A DNA stretch of 36,669 nucleotides from Planctomycetota bacterium (GTDB lineage Bacteria > Planctomycetota > Planctomycetia > Pirellulales > Pirellulaceae). Location: contig JAGWZB010000007.1 in assembly GCA_018969045.1 (NCBI GenBank), positions 1 through 36,669 of the forward strand, read 5' to 3'. Of this stretch, positions 18,663 through 28,259 are shown piece after piece. The notes under the pieces were generated by a model. That model was not told the origin of the DNA. It ran no database searches and saw only the letters and a list, made by a program, of their open reading frames with translations. Numbering within the stretch: the stretch's first letter is position 1; each line of letters starts with the position of its first letter. Made by a program: the position numbers and the translations under genes.

Positions 18663-19886
18663 ATGACAAAGACATCCCCATTGATCCTGGAAAACAAAAG
18701 GATCGGCTTCTTGGGCAAGCTCGGTGCAATGACCCGAAAAGAAGCCTGCCAATGGCTTAAGCAATACCAAGTCACCGTCTGCGAGAAACTATCGGGCGAT
18801 CTGGACTTGGTGGTGATCGGAGCCGACGAGATGCCCGATGAAGACATCCAAGCGATGCTCCATGAAAAGCTTCGAGAGCGGATTGGAAACGGAACCACAT
18901 TGCTAATCCATGAACAGGATTTATGGTCGGCACTGGGGCTCGTCGATGACCCATCCCAAAAACAGCTTTACACTCCCGCGATGGTTGCAAGCCTGATCAA
19001 GACTCGCGTCAGCGCCGTGCGCCGCTGGCACCGCATCGGATTGCTTCCAAGCATCAAAGTTGCTCACAAGTTACCCTATTTCGATTTCGAGCAAGTCCAA
19101 TGCGCCAAACAGATCGCCGCATGGACCAAGCAGGGCGCGCGAGTTACCGATCTAAAAAAACAACTCGATGAGTTCGGCGACCGCATCGCAAACCGTAGCT
19201 TGATCGATCTGGATATCCGAATCGATGGCCGCCGTATCCTGCTTTGCGATGAAGGAAAATTGATCGGATCCCAAGGCCAGTTGCATTTGGATTTTGATGA
19301 GCCCTCCGATGGCCAGCACGATCCAGAGGGACCGCCCAGTATCCTGGTGATGGCTCCACCGGGTGGGAATGCAGGACTGCTCGATGTCCAAGACCGGCCA
19401 TCGCTGGAAATCGGGCAAGACAGCGGGACTTGGACCAAGGATGCCATGCTGGCAGCTGCCGAGGAACTCGAAGATGCCGGACGTATCGACGAAGCGATCG
19501 AATGGCACCGAGTGATTTTGGCCAAATATGTTCCTACCGCCGATATCGTTTTTGGTCTGGGGGAATTGCTGCTCAGGTCCGGTGAGGTTCAAGCCGCACG
19601 AGAACGATTCTACAATGCGATCGAAATCGACGAAGACTTTGTCGAAGCCCGAGCCAGTTTGGGCTGCGTGCTGGCCGAAACCGGTCAACTCGATCTAGCT
19701 GTTGCTGCTTTCGAAGGTGCGCTAGCAAAAGATGATCGATACCCCGATGTCCATTACCATCTAGCAAGGTCTCTGGATGAACTCGGACGCAGCGATCAAG
19801 CAACCAAACACTGGTTGAGATTCCTGCAACTCTCACCGCAAAGCCCTTGGGCCGACGAAGCTCTGGAAAGATTGGGTAGAAGCTAA
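18663..19886 (+). CDS. BRCT-like + MerR-type HTH + TPR multidomain protein
   Basis: N-term IGFLGKLGAMTRKEACQWLKQYQVTVCEKLSGDLDLVVIGAD (BRCT-like); YTPAMVASLIKTRVSAVRRWHRIGLLPSIKVAHKLPYFDFEQVQCAKQI (MerR-like HTH); C-terminal TPR repeats. Confidence 0.82.
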   Translation: MTKTSPLILENKRIGFLGKLGAMTRKEACQWLKQYQVTVCEKLSGDLDLVVIGADEMPDEDIQAMLHEKLRERIGNGTTLLIHEQDLWSALGLVDDPSQKQLYTPAMVASLIKTRVSAVRRWHRIGLLPSIKVAHKLPYFDFEQVQCAKQIAAWTKQGARVTDLKKQLDEFGDRIANRSLIDLDIRIDGRRILLCDEGKLIGSQGQLHLDFDEPSDGQHDPEGPPSILVMAPPGGNAGLLDVQDRPSLEIGQDSGTWTKDAMLAAAEELEDAGRIDEAIEWHRVILAKYVPTADIVFGLGELLLRSGEVQAARERFYNAIEIDEDFVEARASLGCVLAETGQLDLAVAAFEGALAKDDRYPDVHYHLARSLDELGRSDQATKHWLRFLQLSPQSPWADEALERLGRS

Positions 19887-19898
19887 GCTAAACCCTCG

Positions 19899-22535
19899 TT
19901 AACGAACTTGACGCTTCGCAGCGCCAGTTGCGATCGGATCGACAATCGGTGGCAAGCTCGGCTTGACCTGCTCCTGGGAATCCGACACTGCAATGGCTAA
20001 CCAACCATACTCCATCTGCAGCTGCGATACCTTCATTCCTTGAGCTAATGGATTGCTCATCAAGGAATCAGCAACCATCGGAATGTTCGTGTTCCCAGCA
20101 AAAACCTTCGTGAATATCGCCCGAATCGGGAACCGATCCTTGGACCCCAACCGATGACCATCAACACTGATCAGCGGATCGCGCTCAAGCGATGCTTGCA
20201 ACCCATCCACCGTGGGGATGTAAGAAGTCTTGACGGTGAAGTTCTTTAACTGAATGCGACCGGTTTGCTCTAAAGAAGCGATCCTAAGTGTCAGCCACAT
20301 TCGGCCCCGATCAAACTCGATAACCATGGGGTGAACATCCATGAATCGGATCACGACATCCTCGGGGGTATCCTCTGGCAACTCGAAAGCCGGTTGCTGA
20401 AGAATCTCCGAGATCTTGTCGGCCAACTGCCGGATCGTCCAATCCCGGTCGGTCGGTATGGCCTGGGCAATCAAGTTGTTGATTGCTGATTGATGCAACT
20501 GCAAAGACAACAAGCTTTCCGAGGGTGCCAAGGGCCTAGGGGTATAAGCAGCGATCTGATTGACCCCTGCAACGCGATACCGCGCGACCAATCGGGTATC
20601 GGTCGACTGCATATCGAGAATCATCGGCTGAAGATCCAGAGCGTGCAGAGGCCCGATGAGCCGCTTGTCGTATTGCTCCTGAGCACGGTCGATGTTGGTC
20701 TGAAGCTGTTTGTTGAACTCATCGTCGGTCTGCTTGGCGATCAGCCGCTGCGAAATCCTCTTGGCAATCGGCTTTTTCTCGTTGAACTCCTGCTTGGCCA
20801 CATAGCGGACCATATCACCAAAGATGGGGAGCTGATCCCAATTGGTCGAGAATTTACGCAGCGATTCCTGAGACTGCACGCTTGCTGGTTGCCCGTTGAT
20901 CGACAGCGAACTGGGATCGACTCTTACCTCTCGAACGGATTGGACTTTGGCGTTGCTAGAATTGTAGAAGGTCGCACCGCTACGACTGCTGCGCGTATTG
21001 GATTGAATGTTGCCATCAAGATTCAAACCCACTTTCCAACCTGTCGTATCGGGTAGAAAATCAATGCGCAAATTGGTTTGTATCTTGCTGGCCCCTTGAG
21101 TGTCGGCCCCGAGGATTTTCTGTTGGACCGGCCGTGTGCTGACTTGATCCCTGGGCAGCAATCGGTTCACAAAATCCTCAGATACACTCAGGCGAACATT
21201 CGCATTGCGATACTGCTGGTTCAGAGCGTTTGCGATCGAGTACTGGGGCTGCGAATCCGAGAACCTCAGCGACTGGATCACCTGAGCAATATCTTCACCA
21301 CAGCGATGCACCGAAACTTCTTCGATCGATTCAATATCCAAAAGCAATTTGCGATAGTCGACCGGACGTACCGTCAACGGACGAATGTTTTCTGCCAGCG
21401 CTTGTATCTCGCGACTGGTAAGCACCTTCTTTTGATCCTCAGAGATCCTGCTGAACGTCAACCGCCCCAGAAATTCCTGAGCGATTTCCATCTGCTCGGC
21501 CGGCTCGAGCACCTGACCGCTGGCAAGACGATCGATTTGATCGAGCAAAAGAAACTCTGTCCAGTTATCAACATCCGAAGTACCTTTTAATGCCCAGCGG
21601 ACCTGCGCCAAATCCTCTGCGAGCCTCGCATAATCCAATTGCGAACCAACCGTCGAGACCAACTTCTCGCCCCCCAGTTTGAGTGAATCGGAATTCATGC
21701 ACTCATGGACCTTGGACCAAACAATCGCCCGACGCCCCACCGCATGGGCCAACTGCGAAACACCGATGGCCTGCTGTGTCTGTGACTCCAAATTCGACTC
21801 CGCCCATGCAAATCCTCGTGCCGCCAGCGCCCGAGCTTGCTCAAGCAACTGGGCGGAACGATCCGAACCGATAGGGATTTGGGCAAACGTCTCAAAGAGT
21901 CGCTGAACATCGCTTGGCCAACCCGCGATTTCCTGCGATTGCAACTGCATGGCAGGATCCATAAGCCCCGAACACTGGGACAAAAGGCTCATCGCAAGTG
22001 GCCAATGGCGATTGCTTTGAACCGAACTCGATACCACCGGACGCTGAAACAGCGGATCTGTCGATTTGGTGACCAAGACCTCTGGGTCCTGAGATGGCGC
22101 TGCCACGGCAGACGAAATGTTGCGAATAGCACCGCCGGTGCTAGATCCCTCTTTGGCCGCTATCCATGCAGTAGGTCGACTCGACTCAAAAGGATTGCTC
22201 CACGGATGCGATACCGGTGCTGTGATCCGAACCCCACTGCTGGGCTCGACCATCGCAATCGATGTCGGGGCAGGAGTTCTATACGTACTCAAATTGGACC
22301 GTACGGCCAAGTCCTGCTGGGAATACGTATCCATCAGGATCGGTTCGGACACGATCTTGGACTTGGCCACCGGGGTTTCGATGGTCTGAACCACCGTAGT
22401 CCTCTCGGGGAATTGGACCCCGCGCTTCTTGGGCGCAACCAAATCCGGCCCAAACAAAAACAAAAAGGAAGCGACGATAGCTGCCAAGAGTGCAAAGATC
22501 CACCCGCTAACACTCTTTGTTGACCTAATCGTCAT
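19899..22535 (-). CDS. Large secreted or membrane-anchored hypothetical protein, planctomycete type
   Basis: 878 aa ORF; N-terminal anchor GWIFALLAAIVASFLFLFGPDLV; no family recognised. Confidence 0.75.
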   Translation of the reverse strand: MTIRSTKSVSGWIFALLAAIVASFLFLFGPDLVAPKKRGVQFPERTTVVQTIETPVAKSKIVSEPILMDTYSQQDLAVRSNLSTYRTPAPTSIAMVEPSSGVRITAPVSHPWSNPFESSRPTAWIAAKEGSSTGGAIRNISSAVAAPSQDPEVLVTKSTDPLFQRPVVSSSVQSNRHWPLAMSLLSQCSGLMDPAMQLQSQEIAGWPSDVQRLFETFAQIPIGSDRSAQLLEQARALAARGFAWAESNLESQTQQAIGVSQLAHAVGRRAIVWSKVHECMNSDSLKLGGEKLVSTVGSQLDYARLAEDLAQVRWALKGTSDVDNWTEFLLLDQIDRLASGQVLEPAEQMEIAQEFLGRLTFSRISEDQKKVLTSREIQALAENIRPLTVRPVDYRKLLLDIESIEEVSVHRCGEDIAQVIQSLRFSDSQPQYSIANALNQQYRNANVRLSVSEDFVNRLLPRDQVSTRPVQQKILGADTQGASKIQTNLRIDFLPDTTGWKVGLNLDGNIQSNTRSSRSGATFYNSSNAKVQSVREVRVDPSSLSINGQPASVQSQESLRKFSTNWDQLPIFGDMVRYVAKQEFNEKKPIAKRISQRLIAKQTDDEFNKQLQTNIDRAQEQYDKRLIGPLHALDLQPMILDMQSTDTRLVARYRVAGVNQIAAYTPRPLAPSESLLSLQLHQSAINNLIAQAIPTDRDWTIRQLADKISEILQQPAFELPEDTPEDVVIRFMDVHPMVIEFDRGRMWLTLRIASLEQTGRIQLKNFTVKTSYIPTVDGLQASLERDPLISVDGHRLGSKDRFPIRAIFTKVFAGNTNIPMVADSLMSNPLAQGMKVSQLQMEYGWLAIAVSDSQEQVKPSLPPIVDPIATGAAKRQVR

Positions 22536-22849
22536 CCGTGAATCCCCTAGGACAGCTCAGATTACGTGGCTCTGCCGCGACGGCTCCACCGATGGCCCCG
22601 CGGAGCGTCTGATGTCACCCCTCGTCCTTTCGTTTTCGACCTTCAACCCCCCAACGATGAAAACACTCTGGAACGAATTCGCCCAGTATTCCCAAACACG
22701 CTACCCCCCTGTAACGCCTAGATAAAATGGGAGGACCTTTAGATTTGCTAGCATGCAATCGATCCCATTTTTGATAGGATGATGCACCGACCAGATGGCC
22801 TACATCCCATCTGAAGGATTCTCACCTTGAATTATTCGAGTCGCTAATC

Positions 22850-25021
22850 ATGAAATGCTACTACTTGGCCCTCCTAGGGATCGGCCATCTGATTTCCCCG
22901 GCCGCCTTTGGACAAACTGCAAACCAAGCGGGTGAGGCTCAAGCGAAAGGACCAAGACCGGTGCAGATCCAGGACATGTTCAAGTATGTTCGGTACGCGG
23001 ATGCTCAACTAAGCCCAGACGGAAAATCCGTGGTTTACCAAGCCACCAAGTTCGGGGATCCTGCCAAGAACATCAAATCGACCAACCTATACCGAGTCGA
23101 CTTGCAGGATGGCAGATCCACCCAAGTCACCACTTCGGTCAAGTCCGACACGCATCCAAGGTTTTCCCCAGATGGCAAGCAATTGCTGTTTGAATCCACT
23201 CGAGATGGCACGTCCCAATTGTACATTCTGGATTCTTCAACCCTTGGCGAAGCCAGACAACTCACTGGGATTGCCACAGGTGCCTCTACGGGAATTTGGT
23301 CCCCCGATGGCAAACGCATCGCGTTTGTCTCGACGGTCCGTCCGGAATTGAGCAACTTGCCGTTTGCCGAGTCCGACGCCAAGAACAAAGAGGCAGACGA
23401 TCTAGCTGCATCCAGTCCGGTGAAAGCCAAGATCTTCACCCGACTGTTTTACCGACACTGGGATTCGTATGTCGAGGACAAGCGTCAGCACTTGTTTGTC
23501 ATCAATGCTGACGGGACCCAGTGCCGTGATGTAACTCCTGGCGATAGAGACGCTTATCCAACCAGCATGACATTCAGCGCCGGAGATGACTTTTGTTTCT
23601 CTCCCGACGGAAAGTATCTGATCATCTCTGCGGTGCCAGCCCAAGCAGAAAGTTGGACGACCAATTACGATCTTTGCCGAATCGACCTGAGTAATCCATC
23701 GAGCCATTGGCAAACGCTCACCCCCTCGAATGCAGCCGCCGATTGCAATCCCAAGTTCAGTCCCAGCGGCAAGAAAATGGCTTACCGAGCCCAAGCTCGG
23801 GCCACTTACGAAGCCGACAAATGGAACTTGATGGTCGTTGATTGCAATCCAGACGGCAGTTGGATCGGTGCCCCAAAAGCCTGGACGCAAAACATCGATC
23901 GTTCGGTCGGTGAATACAGTTGGCTCAGCGACGAAACGATCGCTTTTGTCGCAGAGCAAAACGGAGCCACAGCGCTCTTTAGTGTCGATGCAAAGTCGGA
24001 TCCAGTGCAAGTCCCTTTGCAGTTTCCAGACGATCTTGGAGGTCCGAACCGGGCCGGCCAAATCACCTCGATGCACACCCAATCCGACCAAGTTGTGATT
24101 GCCCGAGCAACGATGAATGGTCCTGCAGAAATCTACATCGGCAAGAAATCTGATTTAGCAAAAGTTCCTCTTCGCAAGATCACCCGTGAGAACGATCCTC
24201 TTGCGGCCTCCTTGGAACGAGCCGTTCCCGAATCGGTGTCGGTCGATGTCCAAGGGGATCAAGCCATGCAAATGTGGATCCTCAAACCGCCGGGCTTCGA
24301 CGCTTCGAAAAAATGGCCTGTCGCTTACCTGATCCACGGGGGCCCCCAAGGGGCTTGGGAAGACGGTTGGAGCTTTCGATGGAATCCTCAATTATGGGCA
24401 GCCCAAGGCTACGTGGTGGTGCTTCCGAATCCTCGCGGGTCGACCGGTTTTGGACAGAAATTCTGCGATGAAATCAGCGGCGACTGGGGTGGAAAATGCT
24501 ATCGGGACTTGGTCGCCGGCCTGGAAATGGTCAAAAAACTGCCTTACGTGGATCCTGCTCGCATCGGTTCTGCCGGGGCGAGCTTCGGCGGGTATATGCA
24601 AGATTGGTTCGCCGTCAACGAGATCTCCAAAGACCTTCGATGCCTGATCAGCCACTGCAGCGTTTATAACTTTGAAAGCATGTGGGGTACGACCGACGAG
24701 CTATGGTTCGATGAGTTCGAGCACGGTGGATTGCCATGGGAAATCCCGGGAAAATATAGGGAGTTTAGCCCTCACACGTTGGCTGGCAATCTGAGTAAGT
24801 ACAAAACACCCATGCTCGTTATCCACAACGATCTGGATTTCCGTTGCCCGATCGGCCAAGGCCATGAATTGTTCCAGGCGTTGCAACGCCAAGGTGTCCC
24901 GAGCCGATTTGTGAATTTCCCCGATGAAGGCCACTGGGTGAGCAAATCTGCCAACAGCATCGCATGGCACAACGAAGTGTTCGCTTGGCTGAAAAAGTAT
25001 TGCCCACCAGGTGGCAGATAA
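22850..25021 (+). CDS. S9 family peptidase (prolyl oligopeptidase-like) with WD40/TolB-like propeller
   Basis: Signal peptide; repeated FSPDGK motifs; GSAGASFGGYMQDWF catalytic serine; NDLDFRCPIGQGHELFQALQRQGVPSRFVNFPDEGHW. Confidence 0.94.
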   Translation: MKCYYLALLGIGHLISPAAFGQTANQAGEAQAKGPRPVQIQDMFKYVRYADAQLSPDGKSVVYQATKFGDPAKNIKSTNLYRVDLQDGRSTQVTTSVKSDTHPRFSPDGKQLLFESTRDGTSQLYILDSSTLGEARQLTGIATGASTGIWSPDGKRIAFVSTVRPELSNLPFAESDAKNKEADDLAASSPVKAKIFTRLFYRHWDSYVEDKRQHLFVINADGTQCRDVTPGDRDAYPTSMTFSAGDDFCFSPDGKYLIISAVPAQAESWTTNYDLCRIDLSNPSSHWQTLTPSNAAADCNPKFSPSGKKMAYRAQARATYEADKWNLMVVDCNPDGSWIGAPKAWTQNIDRSVGEYSWLSDETIAFVAEQNGATALFSVDAKSDPVQVPLQFPDDLGGPNRAGQITSMHTQSDQVVIARATMNGPAEIYIGKKSDLAKVPLRKITRENDPLAASLERAVPESVSVDVQGDQAMQMWILKPPGFDASKKWPVAYLIHGGPQGAWEDGWSFRWNPQLWAAQGYVVVLPNPRGSTGFGQKFCDEISGDWGGKCYRDLVAGLEMVKKLPYVDPARIGSAGASFGGYMQDWFAVNEISKDLRCLISHCSVYNFESMWGTTDELWFDEFEHGGLPWEIPGKYREFSPHTLAGNLSKYKTPMLVIHNDLDFRCPIGQGHELFQALQRQGVPSRFVNFPDEGHWVSKSANSIAWHNEVFAWLKKYCPPGGR

Positions 25022-25022
25022 C

Positions 25023-26363
25023 ATGGGGGCATCCTTGGATACATTGGATCGGAAATCAGGCCTGGGACTGCACTGGAAAATCCTCATCGGGATGGCCATC
25101 GGCGCGTTGACCGGCATCGCTTGCAATCTGATGGTGCGAGGTCAAGGTCCTGAGGCTATCGCCAAGTTGAAATGGTTTGCCGATACCTTTACCTTCCCAA
25201 TCGGAAATCTATTTCTGCGATTGATCTTTATGGTCGTCGTGCCGCTTGTCTTCTGCGCTTTGACATTGGGCGTCGCGGAGATTGGGGATGTTCGGAAACT
25301 TGGGCGACTCGGCATGCGCACCTTGGTCATGACGCTGATCTTTTCAACCGCCTCGGTCTTGATCGGCCTGACTCTTGCCAATGTCCTTCAACCAGGAAAC
25401 TTGATCACCCAGGAAAGTCGCGAGGCGCTCAAAGAGCAATACGCCGAAGACGCCAGCAAGAGCATCAAGTCGGCCAGCAAAGCCAAATCGATCACCGACA
25501 CCATTTTGGATATCATCCCCAAGAATCCTCTGCAAGAAGCCGTCGGTGCCCTCGATGGTTCTTCCCCAGGCAGTGGAATGCTGGGTGTGATGTTCTTTTC
25601 TCTGTGCTTTGGAATCGCACTGACGGTGATTCCCTCAGATCGATCGGAGCCTGTTCTGGAAGTCTTACGAGGTGTGTATGAAACGGTCATGGTGATCATC
25701 TCGGCTGCGATGAAGCTTGCTCCTATCGGAGTGGCTGCCTTGGTTTTCTCGATCTCTGCGGTCCTGGGACTGCAATTCTTCGTGGCCCTCTCCGGGTACG
25801 TCGTGGCGGTGCTGACAGGCCTATCGATCCACATGCTTGTCGTCTATTCCCTGGCCGTTTGGCTCATCGCAGGTCGGAACCCGATCGCGTTTTTCAAAGA
25901 CATCATCGAGGTCATTTTGACGGCCTTTGCAACCTCTAGCTCCAACGCCACCTTGCCTACCTCGCTTCGCGTGGTCGAGGAAAAACTCAAACTTGATCCC
26001 AAGGTTGGGCGGTTTGTTTTAACCATTGGATCGACAGCCAATCAAAACGGCACAGCCCTATACGAAGGAATGACGGTGCTGTTTCTAGCTCAAGTTTTCG
26101 GACAAAACCTAGACCTGACACAGCAGTTGACCGTAGTATTACTAAGCGTTCTTGCAGGCATCGGTACGGCTGGGGTTCCCGGTGGCTCTCTGCCACTGGT
26201 GGTCCTGGTCCTTCAGACAATCGATGTGCCAGCCGAAGGCATCGGGATTATCATGGGAGTCGATCGACTCTTGGATATGTCTCGCACCACCGTCAACGTC
26301 GTGGGCGATGTCGCTATCGCCGCCTGTGTCGATGGATGGGAACACCAACACCAACCCAACTGA
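25023..26363 (+). CDS. Dicarboxylate/amino acid:cation (Na+ or H+) symporter, DAACS family
   Basis: ATSSSNATLPTSLRVVEEKLKLDPKVGRFVLTIGSTANQNGTALYEGMTVLFLAQVFG and C-terminal MGVDRLLDMSRTTVNVVGDVAIA. Confidence 0.94.
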   Translation: MGASLDTLDRKSGLGLHWKILIGMAIGALTGIACNLMVRGQGPEAIAKLKWFADTFTFPIGNLFLRLIFMVVVPLVFCALTLGVAEIGDVRKLGRLGMRTLVMTLIFSTASVLIGLTLANVLQPGNLITQESREALKEQYAEDASKSIKSASKAKSITDTILDIIPKNPLQEAVGALDGSSPGSGMLGVMFFSLCFGIALTVIPSDRSEPVLEVLRGVYETVMVIISAAMKLAPIGVAALVFSISAVLGLQFFVALSGYVVAVLTGLSIHMLVVYSLAVWLIAGRNPIAFFKDIIEVILTAFATSSSNATLPTSLRVVEEKLKLDPKVGRFVLTIGSTANQNGTALYEGMTVLFLAQVFGQNLDLTQQLTVVLLSVLAGIGTAGVPGGSLPLVVLVLQTIDVPAEGIGIIMGVDRLLDMSRTTVNVVGDVAIAACVDGWEHQHQPN

Positions 26364-26400
26364 GTTATCATTCCTTAGTTTGTGCGTAAGGCCAAGGTCG

Positions 26401-27867
26401 ATGGTTCTCCTTACCGCCCTAAAGACACCTGGACTCCTTGGTACAACTTGCGCTTTGCTCCTGTGTATCTTGCCCGCAAGCCGCGCGGACTTTGTCGTGT
26501 ACCGTCTGCCGGGAACCCAAGTCACCGTGCTGCTCGAAGGTAAAACCAAAGGAGTCGGACACGGAACCTTCGAGTACACCCACCCTTCCTTGGGTATCCT
26601 GACCTTCAGCCATGACTCTGCTTTGATCATCAAAGCTCCCACCAAGTCCGAAGAGTATCGACGGCTTTGGAACCAAGCTCGCCAAGACTCATCCTTTGAA
26701 GCTTACATCCAAGCCGCCCGATTCGCCATCCGAAGCGGCTTGCTCGATGAGTTCAAAGAGTGCTGCAACGCAGCTTATAAAATCCAACCCGAGCATCCGA
26801 CCATGCTACGCCTGCTTGAAGCCCGCAAGAGGATCAAAGAACCCCTCGGACACTGGGAGCAATGCCAAAAGGAACTTCGCGAGTCGGTCCCTCTTTCCAC
26901 GATGAAGTTCGCGCAGAGCGAGCACTATCTACTGCTGCACGACACCGGCGAGAACAAAGTCGGCAGGACCCGACAAACGCGTGCTCAAAGCCGATTGGAA
27001 TTGCTCGAAAAAGTCTACGAATCGTATTTCATGAAGTTCGCCCTCGAAGGCATCGTGCTCGATACTCCCAAAGAACCCATGAAAGTCGTTCTCTTCGGCC
27101 AAGAACAAGACTATGTCAGCTACACCCAACAACGCGACAGTGCCTTGATCGGTGCCCTTGGGTATTGGTCCGCCCAAGACAATATCGCGGTGTTCTTCGA
27201 TCAAGGAACCACCCAACGCATGAAGGCGCTCGAGGAACACGCCAAGGAACTCCAAAAGAACAAAATGAGGTCTCGCGGTTCTCCACAAGCCAAAGATGCA
27301 GCCTACCTAGCCAACACCGTCGAACTGCTAGTGAAACTTACCCGACAAGGAGATGACATCGAAGTCGTTTCGCACGAAGCAACCCATCAACTTGCCGGCA
27401 ACTCCGGAATCATGCCACGCAACAAAGTTGCACTGCGTTGGGCGCACGAAGGTCTAGCGACCTATTTCGAAACCTCCAGCGATGCCCTCTGGGGAGGTAT
27501 CGGTGCGGTCAACGAAAGCCGCCTGAAAAGCTATTACCGCGTCTCCTCGGATCCACGACGCAGCGACATCGGCCTGCTGGTCTGCGACGGCCTTTTCGAT
27601 CTTGCTCAAAACCAACAAGAAGAAGCCGATGTGTACGGTCAAGCCTGGGGACTGACCCATTTCCTCATGGAACGACGCTTCGATGACCTCATGGATTACT
27701 ATCGAAAAATCTCCGCCATCGAATCGTCCAACCAAACCATCACTCGCGGTGACTTGGTCAAACTCTTCAGCGAATCTTTCGGCGATCTAAAGCTTCTGCA
27801 ATCCCAGTGGCAAGCCCACATGCGGGAACTCAAAACCGATCTGGATCGCGCCAAAGTAGACCGATAA
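26401..27867 (+). CDS. DUF1570-like secreted protein with HExxH motif (putative metallopeptidase)
   Basis: Signal peptide MVLLTALKTPGLLGTTCALLLCILPASRA; EVVSHEATHQLAGNSGIMPRNKVALRWAHEGLATYFE. Confidence 0.8.
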   Translation: MVLLTALKTPGLLGTTCALLLCILPASRADFVVYRLPGTQVTVLLEGKTKGVGHGTFEYTHPSLGILTFSHDSALIIKAPTKSEEYRRLWNQARQDSSFEAYIQAARFAIRSGLLDEFKECCNAAYKIQPEHPTMLRLLEARKRIKEPLGHWEQCQKELRESVPLSTMKFAQSEHYLLLHDTGENKVGRTRQTRAQSRLELLEKVYESYFMKFALEGIVLDTPKEPMKVVLFGQEQDYVSYTQQRDSALIGALGYWSAQDNIAVFFDQGTTQRMKALEEHAKELQKNKMRSRGSPQAKDAAYLANTVELLVKLTRQGDDIEVVSHEATHQLAGNSGIMPRNKVALRWAHEGLATYFETSSDALWGGIGAVNESRLKSYYRVSSDPRRSDIGLLVCDGLFDLAQNQQEEADVYGQAWGLTHFLMERRFDDLMDYYRKISAIESSNQTITRGDLVKLFSESFGDLKLLQSQWQAHMRELKTDLDRAKVDR

Positions 27868-27880
27868 GCCCCACCTCAGA

Positions 27881-28129
27881 TCAACCCGACCCAAGACACT
27901 CTGCCATCTGCAGAGCACCAGGGGTCTGAGACCAATCCAGAACTCCCAACGCACAGCGCACCTGCTCAAGCTGCTCGGGAACCGATAACGCTTCGTCCAC
28001 AAACAATATCGCCCGATCACCAACCCGAACCAATCCACCCCGCACCCCAGCGAGCCACTCGCTACGCACCTGAATCCCTTCTTCTTGGGCGATTGCTAGC
28101 ATTGTTTCGAGCGTTTCCAAGCTGTTCAT
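27881..28129 (-). CDS. Small conserved-looking hypothetical protein
   Basis: 82 aa from ATG at 28129 (MNSLETLETMLAIAQEEGIQVRSEWLAGVRGGLVRVGDRAILFVDEALS...). Confidence 0.55.
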   Translation of the reverse strand: MNSLETLETMLAIAQEEGIQVRSEWLAGVRGGLVRVGDRAILFVDEALSVPEQLEQVRCALGVLDWSQTPGALQMAECLGSG

Positions 28130-28259
28130 AGCGATTGGATTTCCGAGGTTTAATGAAAACAGAGTCATCGAGCAAGTTTCCGAAATATTTCCTAGCACAA
28201 TTGCTCAGTCCGTCGCAATCCTGGTGCATACCGATGCCCAAGAATCCGATACTCATCCT

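Noticed and set aside
23402-24091. 229-aa minus-strand ORF within the S9 peptidase gene
   Set aside because: Antisense to the WD40-like propeller region; no family motifs.
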